Shown one piece after another: positions 35,155 to 43,366 of a stretch of 64,000 nt of DNA (positions are counted from its first letter, which is position 1; the number at the start of each line of letters is the position of its first letter). Below the pieces are notes generated by a model that was not told where the DNA came from, ran no database searches, and was given only the letters and a program-made list of their open reading frames with translations. The translations under genes and the position numbers were made by a program. The stretch is from CAWDDA01 sp963813345 (GTDB taxonomy: Bacteria > Acidobacteriota > Blastocatellia > RBC074). Location: contig CAWEYR010000024.1 of the NCBI GenBank assembly GCA_963813345.1, positions 248,001 through 312,000 on the forward strand. The letters run 5' to 3'.

Positions 35155-35372
35155 ATGTCTGCGTGGAGTGCGCACGCATTGGTCTTCAGCCTGAGCGCCG
35201 CGCACTCCAAATTCGGTTCGCGCCCGGACATGCCCTGTCCCGGAAACGGACACGAGCGACGCATGAGCGAGATGCTCCTTCGGGTGAGAATCCGAGGTCA
35301 AAGACTGAAAACTGAAAGTGTTATCAGGATGCTATGCACATGGCACACGGATTGGTATAGGAGGCGTGGACT
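35155..35372. other. Intergenic gap in the arg operon with a decayed repeat
   Basis: No credible gene. The start of the gap (about 35164-35211) has GGAGTGCGCACGC and GCGCCGCGCACTCC, resembling a worn family B palindrome. A ribosome site (TAGGAGG) precedes argJ. The gap separates argJ from the tightly packed argC-B-D-NAGS genes, so argJ could have its own promoter; none is evident. Confidence 0.45.
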
Positions 35373-36590
35373 ATGATGAAAACCGGTCCGACGCTCATTG
35401 AAAACTCGATTACAGCGCCACAGGGCTTTGTGGCGGCAGTTGTTCGTTGTGGGCTCAAAAAGTCGGGCGACGACCTGGCGATCATCTCAACGCTCAGGCC
35501 TGCAGTTGCCGCTGCAGTCTTCACGCGTAACCTGGTTCAGGCAGCTCCAGTTGTCATCTCGCGCCTCCATCTAAAGTCTCGATGGCATCGTGCTGTGCTC
35601 GTCAATTCGGGCGGTGCCAACGCATGTACCGGCGAGACCGGGCTCGAGGATGCGAGGCAGTCGGCGCGCCTTGTAGCTGAGCTGATCGGTTGCGATTCGC
35701 AGGAGGTACTTGTTGCATCAACTGGCGTTATAGGTATCAGGCTCGACATGACAAAGATCGAATCCGGTATCCGCCAGGCGTCAAAACAACTGACCAGAGA
35801 ATCCGGTTCAAGAGTTGCCCAGGCCATAATGACTACCGATACGCGGCCGAAGCATTCCGTTCGGCGAATAAAGCTTGGCGGCAAAGAAGTCACGATTGCG
35901 GGTGTTGCGAAGGGCGCCGGAATGATACATCCAAACATGGCAACCTTACTTTCATTCATTACGACGGATGCCGTGATTTCAAAACCTGTTCTGAACCTGG
36001 CCCTTCGATCGTCGGTTGAGAAATCCTTCAACCGCATTTCGGTAGATGGTGACACATCAACCAATGACATGCTGGCTATTCTCGCGAATGGTGCTGCCGC
36101 GAATCCGCTGATTGATTCAAGGTCGACAAAGGAGTACGAACGATTTGAGCGGTCGTTAACCGAAGTTGCAACCGAACTGGCGATCGCAGTCGCGCGCGAC
36201 GGAGAAGGAGCTCGCAAGCTGATTACGATCGTCGTTCGACGCGCGCCGGCCGCCCGCGATGCAAAACTGATTGGACAGGCTGTGGCCACAAGCCCGCTCG
36301 TCAAGACGGCGATCGCCGGTGAAGATGCTAATTGGGGGCGAATCCTTGCCGCTGCAGGTCGAAGCGGAGCCCGATTCGATCCGTCGAAGGTTGAGATTCG
36401 TATTGGAGACCTTATCGTTGCCAGTCGCGGCACGGGACTGCGGTTCAGCGAGGAGCGAGCGAGAGAGATTCTGGGTCGCGATGAAGTCAAGATTACAATT
36501 GACCTTCACCAGGGAGAACACGAGATTACTGAATGGACGTGCGACATGACGGAAGGCTATATCCGGATCAATGCCGATTACCGTTCGTAA
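35373..36590 (+). CDS. argJ: Glutamate N-acetyltransferase/amino-acid acetyltransferase
   Basis: Recycles the acetyl group from N-acetylornithine to glutamate; bifunctional members also use acetyl-CoA. It is made as a proenzyme that cleaves itself at the Thr in GAGMIHPNMATLLSFITTDA. Other blocks: VLVNSGGANACTGETGLEDA, NRISVDGDTSTNDMLAILAN, and the terminal CDMTEGYIRINADYRS. 405 residues. With a separate NAGS-like gene in the operon, ArgJ may act mainly in recycling while the GNAT protein primes the cycle. Confidence 0.95.
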   Translation: MMKTGPTLIENSITAPQGFVAAVVRCGLKKSGDDLAIISTLRPAVAAAVFTRNLVQAAPVVISRLHLKSRWHRAVLVNSGGANACTGETGLEDARQSARLVAELIGCDSQEVLVASTGVIGIRLDMTKIESGIRQASKQLTRESGSRVAQAIMTTDTRPKHSVRRIKLGGKEVTIAGVAKGAGMIHPNMATLLSFITTDAVISKPVLNLALRSSVEKSFNRISVDGDTSTNDMLAILANGAAANPLIDSRSTKEYERFERSLTEVATELAIAVARDGEGARKLITIVVRRAPAARDAKLIGQAVATSPLVKTAIAGEDANWGRILAAAGRSGARFDPSKVEIRIGDLIVASRGTGLRFSEERAREILGRDEVKITIDLHQGEHEITEWTCDMTEGYIRINADYRS

Positions 36591-36719
36591 AGTCCGCTGG
36601 TACGTTGTACCAGGCCTTCTGATCCAAAGAATTTTGCAACTGTACAAGGATCAGGATCGTAAATGCTGATCAGGTTGCTTTTCAAAGAATTTAATGAAGT
36701 TAGAGGAGTGATAGGAGTC

Positions 36720-37544
36720 ATGAGTAAGTATAAGCGGCCACTGGCCAGAAAGATTCAGGCAATTGGGCTTGTCGGCCTCTGTGCGCTGACTGGATTTGCG
36801 CAGCAGACGCCAGTGACGCCGCCGCCACCTCCAGCTGGCCCGCAGCCTGCTTTGAACCGTCCGATAGCGGCAAGGAGTATCGGACTCGAACCGGGCCGCG
36901 TCGTCAGATGGACACTGCGCGATGCGATTATTGCAGCGCTCGAGAAGAACGTTGATATTGAGATCGAGAGAGAGAACGTTCGTATCGCTCAGTATGACAT
37001 TAATGGGGCACGCGGATTCTATGATCCGACCCTGACATCTTTCATCAATTACCAGCCGTCGACGACTCCGAACGCGTTTGTATTTAGCGGCACAGCGCAG
37101 TCATTTCTTAAGCGCGATACATTTACCTACAACTTTGGGCTGCAGCAGTTTGTTGAGAAAGGTGGAGGCAGCTATGCAGTCACTTTCAACAACAACCGCG
37201 TCGTCAGCAATACGAATAACTTCACTCCCCAGTACGGTCCGAATCTGACCTTCTCGTACACTCAGCCCCTCTTCAAGGATTTCGGCATCGATGAAGGAAG
37301 GCGCCAGATAAAGATCGCACGCAAGCGTCTCGATCTTTCCGATGCGACTTTTCGTCAGCGCGCTATCGAAATAATCTCCCAGGTTCAGCAGGCTTACTGG
37401 GATCTTGCTCTCGCAATTCGCGACGAAGAGATTCAACGCGATGCGGTAAAGCTGGCGGAAACTCAGCTCAACAACAATCAGCGCCAGGTTGAAGTGGGGA
37501 CGCTTGGCACCAATCGACGTCGTCTCCGCCGCGGCAGTAGTTGA
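36720..37544 (+). CDS. TolC-like outer membrane efflux protein, N-terminal part
   Basis: Outer-membrane channel protein of the TolC family. Start ATG 36720 has GGAG upstream and gives a signal peptide (LARKIQAIGLVGLCALTGFA) followed by a Pro-rich stretch. The first repeat shows RWTLRDAIIAALEKNVDIEI, FSYTQPLFKDFGIDEGRRQI and IEIISQVQQAYWDLALAIRD. The frame is lost near 37500 (RQVEVGTL). It could serve the exporter at 1-3.6 kb or another system; no adaptor is adjacent. Confidence 0.82.
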   Translation: MSKYKRPLARKIQAIGLVGLCALTGFAQQTPVTPPPPPAGPQPALNRPIAARSIGLEPGRVVRWTLRDAIIAALEKNVDIEIERENVRIAQYDINGARGFYDPTLTSFINYQPSTTPNAFVFSGTAQSFLKRDTFTYNFGLQQFVEKGGGSYAVTFNNNRVVSNTNNFTPQYGPNLTFSYTQPLFKDFGIDEGRRQIKIARKRLDLSDATFRQRAIEIISQVQQAYWDLALAIRDEEIQRDAVKLAETQLNNNQRQVEVGTLGTNRRRLRRGSS

Positions 37545-38421
37545 GGGAAGGCGACAGAACGTTTTCCAGGCAATGAGCGCTGTCGCGCAGGCCGAGAATC
37601 TTCTCAAGGGACTGACCGTCGAGAGCCCGACCTCGGACTTATGGAAGGCTCAGATCATTCCAGTCGAGCCTTTTGAGATTCAGGAATTGAAGCTGCCTCT
37701 GGACGATGCGGTTAAACTTGCCGTAGAGAATCGACCGGAAATGAAACAGTACTTCCTGCAGAAAGAAATTAACAAGTACGATATCGATTTCTTCAAGAAT
37801 CAGATGAAGCCACAGGTGGATCTCGTGGCCAATTACACGATGATTGGTCTCGCCGGTCTCCTCGCGTCGGGCTGGTTGTCTGCCCTCCGCCGGCGGACAT
37901 GCCGAACGCACCCTGTTATGACCAGCAATTTAGAGGCGGTTACGGAACGTCTCTTGGTATACTTTTCGGAAACGACTTTCGGCAATGGTCCTTCGGCCTC
38001 CAATTCAACTTTCCCATTACGCAATCGGACCGCAAAAGCAAATTACGGACGTTCGCTTGAAACAGGCCGTCAACTCGACCTGAGAACTCGCAAGATGATT
38101 CAGGATATCGAGGTCGAGGTCCGCAATGGCGTGCAGGCCGTCGAGACAGCGAAACTGCGAATCGAGGCAGCGCAAGCGGCACGCGTTTATGCAGAACAAC
38201 AGCTCGACGGAGAGTCGAAGCGCTTCGCAGCAGGACTTTCGACGACATTCCTCATCCTGACGCGGCAGAACGAGCTTGCAACGGCTCGCGGCGTCGAGCT
38301 TCGCGCTAAGGGAGATTACAACAAATCGGTTGCCGAACTGCAGCGCGTAATCTCGACGACGCTCTCGAGCAATAACATCGACGTCAAATCCGACGTGCCC
38401 GGCACTCCCAGCACGAAGTGA
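37489..38421 (+). CDS. TolC-like outer membrane efflux protein, C-terminal part
   Basis: Second half of the same gene, from about 37505 (APIDVVSAAAVVEGRRQNVF). It carries the second structural repeat: LPLDDAVKLAVENRPEMKQY and IQDIEVEVRNGVQAVETAKL, ending in VAELQRVISTTLSSNNIDVK. Between about 37860 and 38015 the true sequence is read in another frame (RGGYGTSLGILFGNDFRQWS), so two compensating indels restore the frame. Intact length would be about 565 residues. Confidence 0.78.
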   Translation: MKWGRLAPIDVVSAAAVVEGRRQNVFQAMSAVAQAENLLKGLTVESPTSDLWKAQIIPVEPFEIQELKLPLDDAVKLAVENRPEMKQYFLQKEINKYDIDFFKNQMKPQVDLVANYTMIGLAGLLASGWLSALRRRTCRTHPVMTSNLEAVTERLLVYFSETTFGNGPSASNSTFPLRNRTAKANYGRSLETGRQLDLRTRKMIQDIEVEVRNGVQAVETAKLRIEAAQAARVYAEQQLDGESKRFAAGLSTTFLILTRQNELATARGVELRAKGDYNKSVAELQRVISTTLSSNNIDVKSDVPGTPSTK

Positions 38422-38457
38422 GTAGTGCTGCGAGTTACAGGGGGAGTCGCCGGATCT

Positions 38458-38549
38458 ATTTGAGATTTGAGATTGGCATTTGAGATTTGCTATTTGGTAT
38501 TTCAATCTATGATTTCCAATGACATATCTCAAATCTCAAATCTCAAATA
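38458..38549. repeat. ATTTGAGATT-type inverted repeat between convergent genes
   Basis: Copies of ATTTGAGATTTGAGAT near 38458-38485 face reverse-complement copies near 38526-38549. The AT-rich arms lie between the ends of the TolC-like and SMP-30 genes. It looks unrelated in sequence to the GC-rich palindromes and could work as a bidirectional terminator. Confidence 0.7.
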
Positions 38550-38562
38550 TTCAGGACTAACC

Positions 38563-38757
38563 TCACCAACCCCTCGTCTTCGTCCTCACTCGACACAGAT
38601 ACATGTCCGCCGTGATATAGAGCGTCGAGCCATCGTCGCCCCAGGCGCAGTTAGCTGTCGCCTCGCCTGTATCTATCCTGTCCGAGTGGCTTCCCGTCAG
38701 GTGCAAACACGTGAACGCCACCGGGACCTGTCGCAAAGAGATTTCCTGAACGGTCAA
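38563..38757 (-). CDS. SMP-30/gluconolactonase-like protein, C-terminal part
   Basis: Tail of the lactonase-like gene; real homology here is CAWGDDGSTLYITADMYLCR to the stop at 38563. The connecting part (GRVFFDSTSMVSKLPGLPDG, KVDRSGNLFATGPGGVHVFA) is read in another frame at about 38690-38840. At least two indels separate it from the N-terminal piece. Confidence 0.7.
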   Translation of the reverse strand: MTVQEISLRQVPVAFTCLHLTGSHSDRIDTGEATANCAWGDDGSTLYITADMYLCRVRTKTRGW

Positions 38758-38840
38758 CCTTCAAGCCGTCAGGCAATCCAGGCAGTTTTGACACCATCGA
38801 GGTCGAGTCAAAGAAGACCCGGCCACTTCCAAGTGTTCCA

Positions 38841-39593
38841 TCAGCCGTTTACCGGAAACGCCATCCAGATGGCTCGTTGAGGATCAGACTGTGCGACATA
38901 CAGCGTCTTCTCGTCGGGTGAGAAGGCGAGTCCGTTGGGACGTGTCATCTCCTTCGTAAGTAGCGTTAACCGCCCGTCAACTGACAACCTGTAGACTCCG
39001 CAAAAATCGAGCTCACGGCGCGGGTCATCCCAGCGGTTCGGCAGTCCGTAAGGCGGATCAGTGAAGTAAAGATCCCCGTTTGACTTGTAGACTGCATCGT
39101 TCGGGCTGTTGAGTCTCTTGCCCTCGAAGCTGTCAACCAGTGTCTTCTTGCCTCCGCCAGCCTCGAGCCGCGAGACCCTGCGATCGCCATGCTCACAAGA
39201 TACAAGCCTGCCTTTGGGATCGAGTGTCAGACCATTACTGCCCGGCTCACGACCATAGTCGCCGGGGCCGGTGAAACCCGATGGTTTGAGGTAGAGACTC
39301 AATCCATCGTCTTCCTTCCATTTCATGACCGAATTGCGTGGTATGTCGGAAAAGAGAAGATACGCGCCGTCCTTGATCCATACTGGGCCTTCTGACCATT
39401 CGAAGCCTGACGCCAGCACCTCAATCTTGGCGTCGGCAGCAATCAGTGAGTCCAGCTTAGGATCCAAGCGATGAATGGCACCTATAGTCGGGTAGCTCTT
39501 AGGTTTTTGCATTGGTTGAGCAGTCGCGAGAAATGAGACGAGTGCTATGCTGCCTGCGAGCATAGCGAAGAGCGAGAATCTGTTTCTGGTCAT
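38841..39593 (-). CDS. SMP-30/gluconolactonase-like secreted protein, N-terminal part
   Basis: Six-bladed beta-propeller lactonase of the SMP-30/gluconolactonase/LRE family, exported via a signal peptide (FSLFAMLAGSIALVSFLATA). Metal and substrate blocks are GFEWSEGPVWIKDGAYLLFS, EPGSNGLTLDPKGRLVSCEH, KRLNSPNDAVYKSNGDLYFT and TRPNGLAFSPDEKTLYVAQS. Such enzymes hydrolyse sugar lactones in the periplasm. Homology stops at the frame change near 38843. The intact protein would be about 340 residues. Confidence 0.85.
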   Translation of the reverse strand: MTRNRFSLFAMLAGSIALVSFLATAQPMQKPKSYPTIGAIHRLDPKLDSLIAADAKIEVLASGFEWSEGPVWIKDGAYLLFSDIPRNSVMKWKEDDGLSLYLKPSGFTGPGDYGREPGSNGLTLDPKGRLVSCEHGDRRVSRLEAGGGKKTLVDSFEGKRLNSPNDAVYKSNGDLYFTDPPYGLPNRWDDPRRELDFCGVYRLSVDGRLTLLTKEMTRPNGLAFSPDEKTLYVAQSDPQRAIWMAFPVNG

Positions 39594-39620
39594 TTGGTCC
39601 CTGCAGGTTTGCGATCGCTT

Positions 39621-40898
39621 TCAGACCGGCATCTTCCGGGCAACATCCTCGACCTGCGCCATCACCCGCAAAAGATTCTCGCCGAGAATCTTCTTCACAT
39701 CCGTCTCCGAATAGCCGCGTTTGAGAAGCTCATAGGTGATAACCGGAAGTCTGGAAACATCGTCGAGTTCTTCCGGAGTACCATCGAGCGGAATTCCATC
39801 AAGGTCTGCGCCCATCCCGACATGATCTATCCCCGCCGTTTTGATGATGTGATCGAAATGGTCGATCAGAACCTTGAGTGGGGTCTTGCCCTGAACCGCA
39901 TTGGCCGCGCGCCACTTTCTGGTTTCCTCAGTTACGCGCGCCGGATCATTTGGATACTTTTCTCTCAGCTCTTCCGACATGGCTCGCGCCCGAAGCGTCA
40001 CGTCTGCCTTTTTCGGATCGATAAAACCGTCGTAGAAATTAACCATGACGACACCGCCATTCTTTGCCACAGCGCGCAGAATGTCGTCGGTCACATTGCG
40101 AGTGTGAGGGGCCAGGGCACGCGCCGAGGAATGCGACGCGATTACCGGCGCACGCGTCGTCTCGATGACATCAAAAAACGTCTTGTCGGCAACGTGCGAG
40201 ATGTCAACCATCATTCCCAGCCGGTTCATCTCTCGCACCACCTGCCGGCCGAAGTCGGTCAGACCGTTATGCTTTTTGATACGCGCGTTACTGGCATCCC
40301 CTTCAGCGTCAGCCCAGTTGTTGGTGTTCGTGTGAGTCAGCGTCATATAGCGAATGCCGAGCCGGTAGAACATCCGGAGAGCGCCCAGGCTGTCTTCGAT
40401 GGCGTGACCACCTTCGATCCCCATCAGCGATGCGATCTTGCCCTTGCGCGCAACTTGCCTGATGTCGTTGGCAGAGAATGCCATCTCGAGTTCGTTCGGG
40501 TGACGCCTCACCTGCTCATACACAACGTCTATCATGTCAAGCGCGCGGCGAGCCGCGCCACCGCCCTCTTCCGCGCGGCGGTTCACGTATTCGCGACCGA
40601 CATAGACGGCAAAGAACTGCGCATCAAGACCACCCGCCTTCATCCTCCTGAGATCCGTGTGAGTCTTGAGCTTGCCATCCGGGCCGATTCCGTTCATTCC
40701 GAGATCAAAACCCTCGTCGATAATTGCGGAAGTAACGTCGTTATGAGTGTCGATAACAATCGCCTCGCGATGTATCCGGGCGGCACGCTCGCGCAGCGCC
40801 GCATCGTTCTGCTGCATTGTTGACCCTGACCCTGATCCTGAAACAGTGAAAGCAAACAAACCGGCTATGAATAGCGAAAAAAGTGAATTGGCTGGCAT
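39621..40898 (-). CDS. Membrane dipeptidase (M19, renal-dipeptidase family)
   Basis: Zinc dipeptidase of family M19, 425 residues, exported through an N-terminal signal peptide (FSLFIAGLFAFTVSG). Zinc ligands are visible: DTHNDV, the bridging Glu in ASLMGIEGGHAIEDS, His in VDISHV, His in VIASHSSARAL, and GMGADLDG. Members cleave dipeptides and some beta-lactams. It lies downstream of eno with a 36-base gap and may be cotranscribed with it. Confidence 0.93.
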   Translation of the reverse strand: MPANSLFSLFIAGLFAFTVSGSGSGSTMQQNDAALRERAARIHREAIVIDTHNDVTSAIIDEGFDLGMNGIGPDGKLKTHTDLRRMKAGGLDAQFFAVYVGREYVNRRAEEGGGAARRALDMIDVVYEQVRRHPNELEMAFSANDIRQVARKGKIASLMGIEGGHAIEDSLGALRMFYRLGIRYMTLTHTNTNNWADAEGDASNARIKKHNGLTDFGRQVVREMNRLGMMVDISHVADKTFFDVIETTRAPVIASHSSARALAPHTRNVTDDILRAVAKNGGVVMVNFYDGFIDPKKADVTLRARAMSEELREKYPNDPARVTEETRKWRAANAVQGKTPLKVLIDHFDHIIKTAGIDHVGMGADLDGIPLDGTPEELDDVSRLPVITYELLKRGYSETDVKKILGENLLRVMAQVEDVARKMPV

Positions 40899-40934
40899 TT
40901 TTTGGCTCTGAAATCTGAATGCGAGAGATATGTC

Positions 40935-42266
40935 TCAGCGTCTTGCTGCCTTAACCTGAACCTTGAAATTCAACTCCTTGAGCTCGAGCTGATAGAAGGC
41001 TCCGAAGCCCGGGAAACGCGCTCCCCGCCCCAGCTCTTCCTCGATCCTCAGCAGTTGATTGTATTTCGCAACGCGATCCGTCCGCGACGCTGATCCAGTC
41101 TTTATCAGTCCCGCATTTGTCGCAACCGAAAGATCTGCGATGAACGGATCTTCGGTTTCGCCGCTGCGATGCGAAATGATGGCGGTATAGTTACTCTCCT
41201 TCGCGAGCTCGACCGCCTCAAGCGTCTCCGTAAGCGTACCGATCTGATTCACCTTGACCAGTATCGAGTTTGCAACCACTTCCTCAATACCGCGCTGGAG
41301 GTACTTGCTATTCGTGCAGAAGAGATCATCACCGACCAGCTGGACCGTATCACCCAGTTGCTCCGTGAATGTAGCCCATCCGTCCCAATCGCTTTCGGCG
41401 AGGCCGTCTTCGATCGAGATTATCGGGTACTTCTTCACCCATTCGACCCAGTACTCGATCATTTGTACCGAGGACAATCGCCTGCCGTCAGATTTCTTGA
41501 ATACATACTCTCCATTTTCAAAAAACTCTGACGCTGCCGGATCGAGCGCAATCGCAATCTGCTCACCTGGAATGAAGCCTGCTGCCTGGATGGCTTCGAG
41601 GATTGCGTCAATTGCTTCGTCATTCGATTTGAGACTCGGTGCAAACCCGCCTTCGTCGCCAACGCTTGTCGAATAGCCGCGTTTCTTGAGCACCGATTTC
41701 AGAGTATGAAAGACCTCGGCTCCCCAGCGGAGAGCCTCTGAGAAAGACGGCGCTCCGGCCGGCACAATCATGAATTCCTGGAAGTCTACATTGTTGTCAG
41801 CGTGAGCCCCTCCATTGATGATGTTCATCAGTGGAACGGGAAGCACGCGGGCATTGGCCCCGCCGATATATCTATAGAGCGGAATCTCGAGTTCTGCGGC
41901 TGCAGCGCGAGCGGAGGCAAGCGATACAGCAAGCATCGCATTTGCTCCCAGTTTTGCCTTATTCGGCGTGTCGTCGAGATCGATCATCCTTTCATCGAGA
42001 TCGACCTGATCAAAGACTGTCCTTCCGGTAATTGCCTTTGCAATCGTTTTGTTGACGTTGTCGACGGCTTGCCGGACGCCCTTTCCCAGATACCTGAACT
42101 TGTCGCCGTCGCGAAGCTCAACTGCTTCGTTTTCGCCGGTTGATGCACCGGAAGGCACTGCTGCGCGGCCAAAAGCGCCACTCTCGAGATAAACGTCCGC
42201 CTCGACTGTCGGATTACCCCGCGAGTCAAGAATCTCGCGGGCAATCACTCTTTCAATGATGCTCAT
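40935..42266 (-). CDS. eno: Enolase
   Basis: Converts 2-phosphoglycerate to phosphoenolpyruvate; product of the GpmA reaction encoded at 24 kb. Signatures: AREILDSRGNPTVEADVYLE, PSGASTGENEAVELRDGD, catalytic-region GGAHADNNVDFQEFMIVP, metal ligands in IALDPAASEF, SIEDGLAE and LVGDDLFCTN, catalytic Lys in LVKVNQIGTLTETLEAV, and SHRSGETED. 443 residues (typical about 430). An AGAGGAA ribosome site precedes ATG 42266. Confidence 0.97.
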   Translation of the reverse strand: MSIIERVIAREILDSRGNPTVEADVYLESGAFGRAAVPSGASTGENEAVELRDGDKFRYLGKGVRQAVDNVNKTIAKAITGRTVFDQVDLDERMIDLDDTPNKAKLGANAMLAVSLASARAAAAELEIPLYRYIGGANARVLPVPLMNIINGGAHADNNVDFQEFMIVPAGAPSFSEALRWGAEVFHTLKSVLKKRGYSTSVGDEGGFAPSLKSNDEAIDAILEAIQAAGFIPGEQIAIALDPAASEFFENGEYVFKKSDGRRLSSVQMIEYWVEWVKKYPIISIEDGLAESDWDGWATFTEQLGDTVQLVGDDLFCTNSKYLQRGIEEVVANSILVKVNQIGTLTETLEAVELAKESNYTAIISHRSGETEDPFIADLSVATNAGLIKTGSASRTDRVAKYNQLLRIEEELGRGARFPGFGAFYQLELKELNFKVQVKAARR

Positions 42267-42285
42267 ACTTGTTCCTCTCCGGAGG

Positions 42286-42437
42286 GATCAGGGGATCAGG
42301 GTCGATCAGGGATCGAGATTCAGAGAAGTTCGCGAAGTCGCGATAGAACAGACTGTCTGTCTCATTGAATCACAGTTCATTCGATTCAGCGTCTTCGCAG
42401 ATCTCACATGACAACTGATCTCCCTGATCCCTGACCC
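42286..42437. repeat. GGATCAGGG-type imperfect inverted repeat upstream of eno
   Basis: Left copies of GATCAGGG at 42286-42319 face GATCTCCCTGATCCCTGACCC at 42417-42437. They resemble the GGGGTCA units at 2226-2355 but are interrupted and poorly matched. The element fills the gap between the TonB-receptor end and eno, where the eno promoter must also lie. Confidence 0.6.
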
Positions 42438-42446
42438 GACTGCTTT

Positions 42447-42897
42447 TCAAAAAACGTACTTGAGTGCTATCTGAATCTGGCGCGGTGTAAGCGCTGTGTT
42501 GACTGACGTGCCAAAACTTGGCGCTTCCAGAATCCGCACCGGAATTCCAAAATGTGACCGGTTGAAAAGATTGAATGACTCGACCCTGAGCACGATATCG
42601 TGCCCTTCCGCAACGCGGAAATATCTTGATGAGGGTCAGGTCAACTTTGAATGCGCCACTGGACCTGAAAGTGTTTCGACCAACGGCTCCATCCTTGGGA
42701 GAGACCGTGCCGGCAACATTGTTCACTACCGGCGGAAGGAGCGATGATAGATCATTCGTAGTCACGATAATACGTCTGCGCCGATCATCGGTAATTTCAA
42801 GACCATTAGTCGTGTTGAGCCGGTCCGTCAGATTACCGTCGAGATTGACATCAAAGCTGGTATTCGCCGTGAATGGCTGACCGGTTTGAGCGATCAC
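42447..42897 (-). CDS. Oar-like TonB-dependent receptor, C-terminal part
   Basis: Last strands of the beta barrel: TGQPFTANTSFDVNLDGNLT, NNVAGTVSPKDGAVGRNTFR and, after a frame change near 42618, VESFNLFNRSHFGIPVRILE and ALTPRQIQIALKYVF to the stop at 42447. The terminal Phe is the usual outer-membrane insertion signal. The uncorrected frame would instead run on to 42370. Confidence 0.72.
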
Positions 42898-43366
42898 AAT
42901 TGATGAGAGGTTCCACCCGCCCAGAAACGCCCTCTTTGCACCTGTCGCTGAGTTGTAATCTGCGCAGTCCCGGAAACTCCAAGACCGTGCTGAACGAGAA
43001 TCGATGCCTCATATCAAAGTTCGCATCACCGCGCTCAGCCTCGAGGTTGCGGTCATTCTGTGGAAGGATGAACGCACCAGCCACATCAAAGACATCAGAA
43101 ACGTCATCGATTCCATGCGCCCAGGTGTAGGCTCCAGTAAACTGGTATCCTGCCGAAAAGCGCTTAGTCACGCTCGTCTGCAATGAATGGTAGTTCGAGT
43201 CAGCCGAAGAATCGAAGATCGTGTACGCACCAAGTCGTGGGTTTGATCTGAAATTGCTCACTTCCGGGAAACTCGCGCAGAGGCAGCGAAATCGCCGGAA
43301 CAATCGCACGGTTTGGATCGATCTGCAGAGGATCAACCGGAAATGTCGGGGAGTTGAGGCCGCCAT
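42851..43366 (-). CDS. Oar-like TonB-dependent receptor, part 5
   Basis: Beta-barrel strands near the C-terminus: RLGAYTIFDSSADSNYHSLQ, KRFSAGYQFTGAYTWAHGID and GDANFDMRHRFSFSTVLEFP, typical of Oar-like receptors. Homology starts near 43250 and ends near 42930, with frame changes at both ends. Confidence 0.72.
   Translation of the reverse strand: MAASTPRHFRLILCRSIQTVRLFRRFRCLCASFPEVSNFRSNPRLGAYTIFDSSADSNYHSLQTSVTKRFSAGYQFTGAYTWAHGIDDVSDVFDVAGAFILPQNDRNLEAERGDANFDMRHRFSFSTVLEFPGLRRLQLSDRCKEGVSGRVEPLINCDRSNRSAIHGEYQL

Noticed and set aside
35155..35376. Small 73-codon plus-strand frame between the NAGS-like gene and argJ
   Set aside because: No ribosome site at its start, Arg/His-rich random-looking product, and part of it comes from a decayed repeat.
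35537..36490. Minus-strand open frame of 317 codons inside argJ
   Set aside because: Ser/Arg/Thr-rich mirror of argJ codons, no ribosome site, no motif; argJ is unmistakable on the plus strand.
39594..40823. Long plus-strand open frame of 409 codons opposite the M19 dipeptidase
   Set aside because: Fully antisense to a gene with all zinc-ligand motifs; composition is His/Arg-rich without any recognisable domain, a shadow frame typical of GC-rich DNA.
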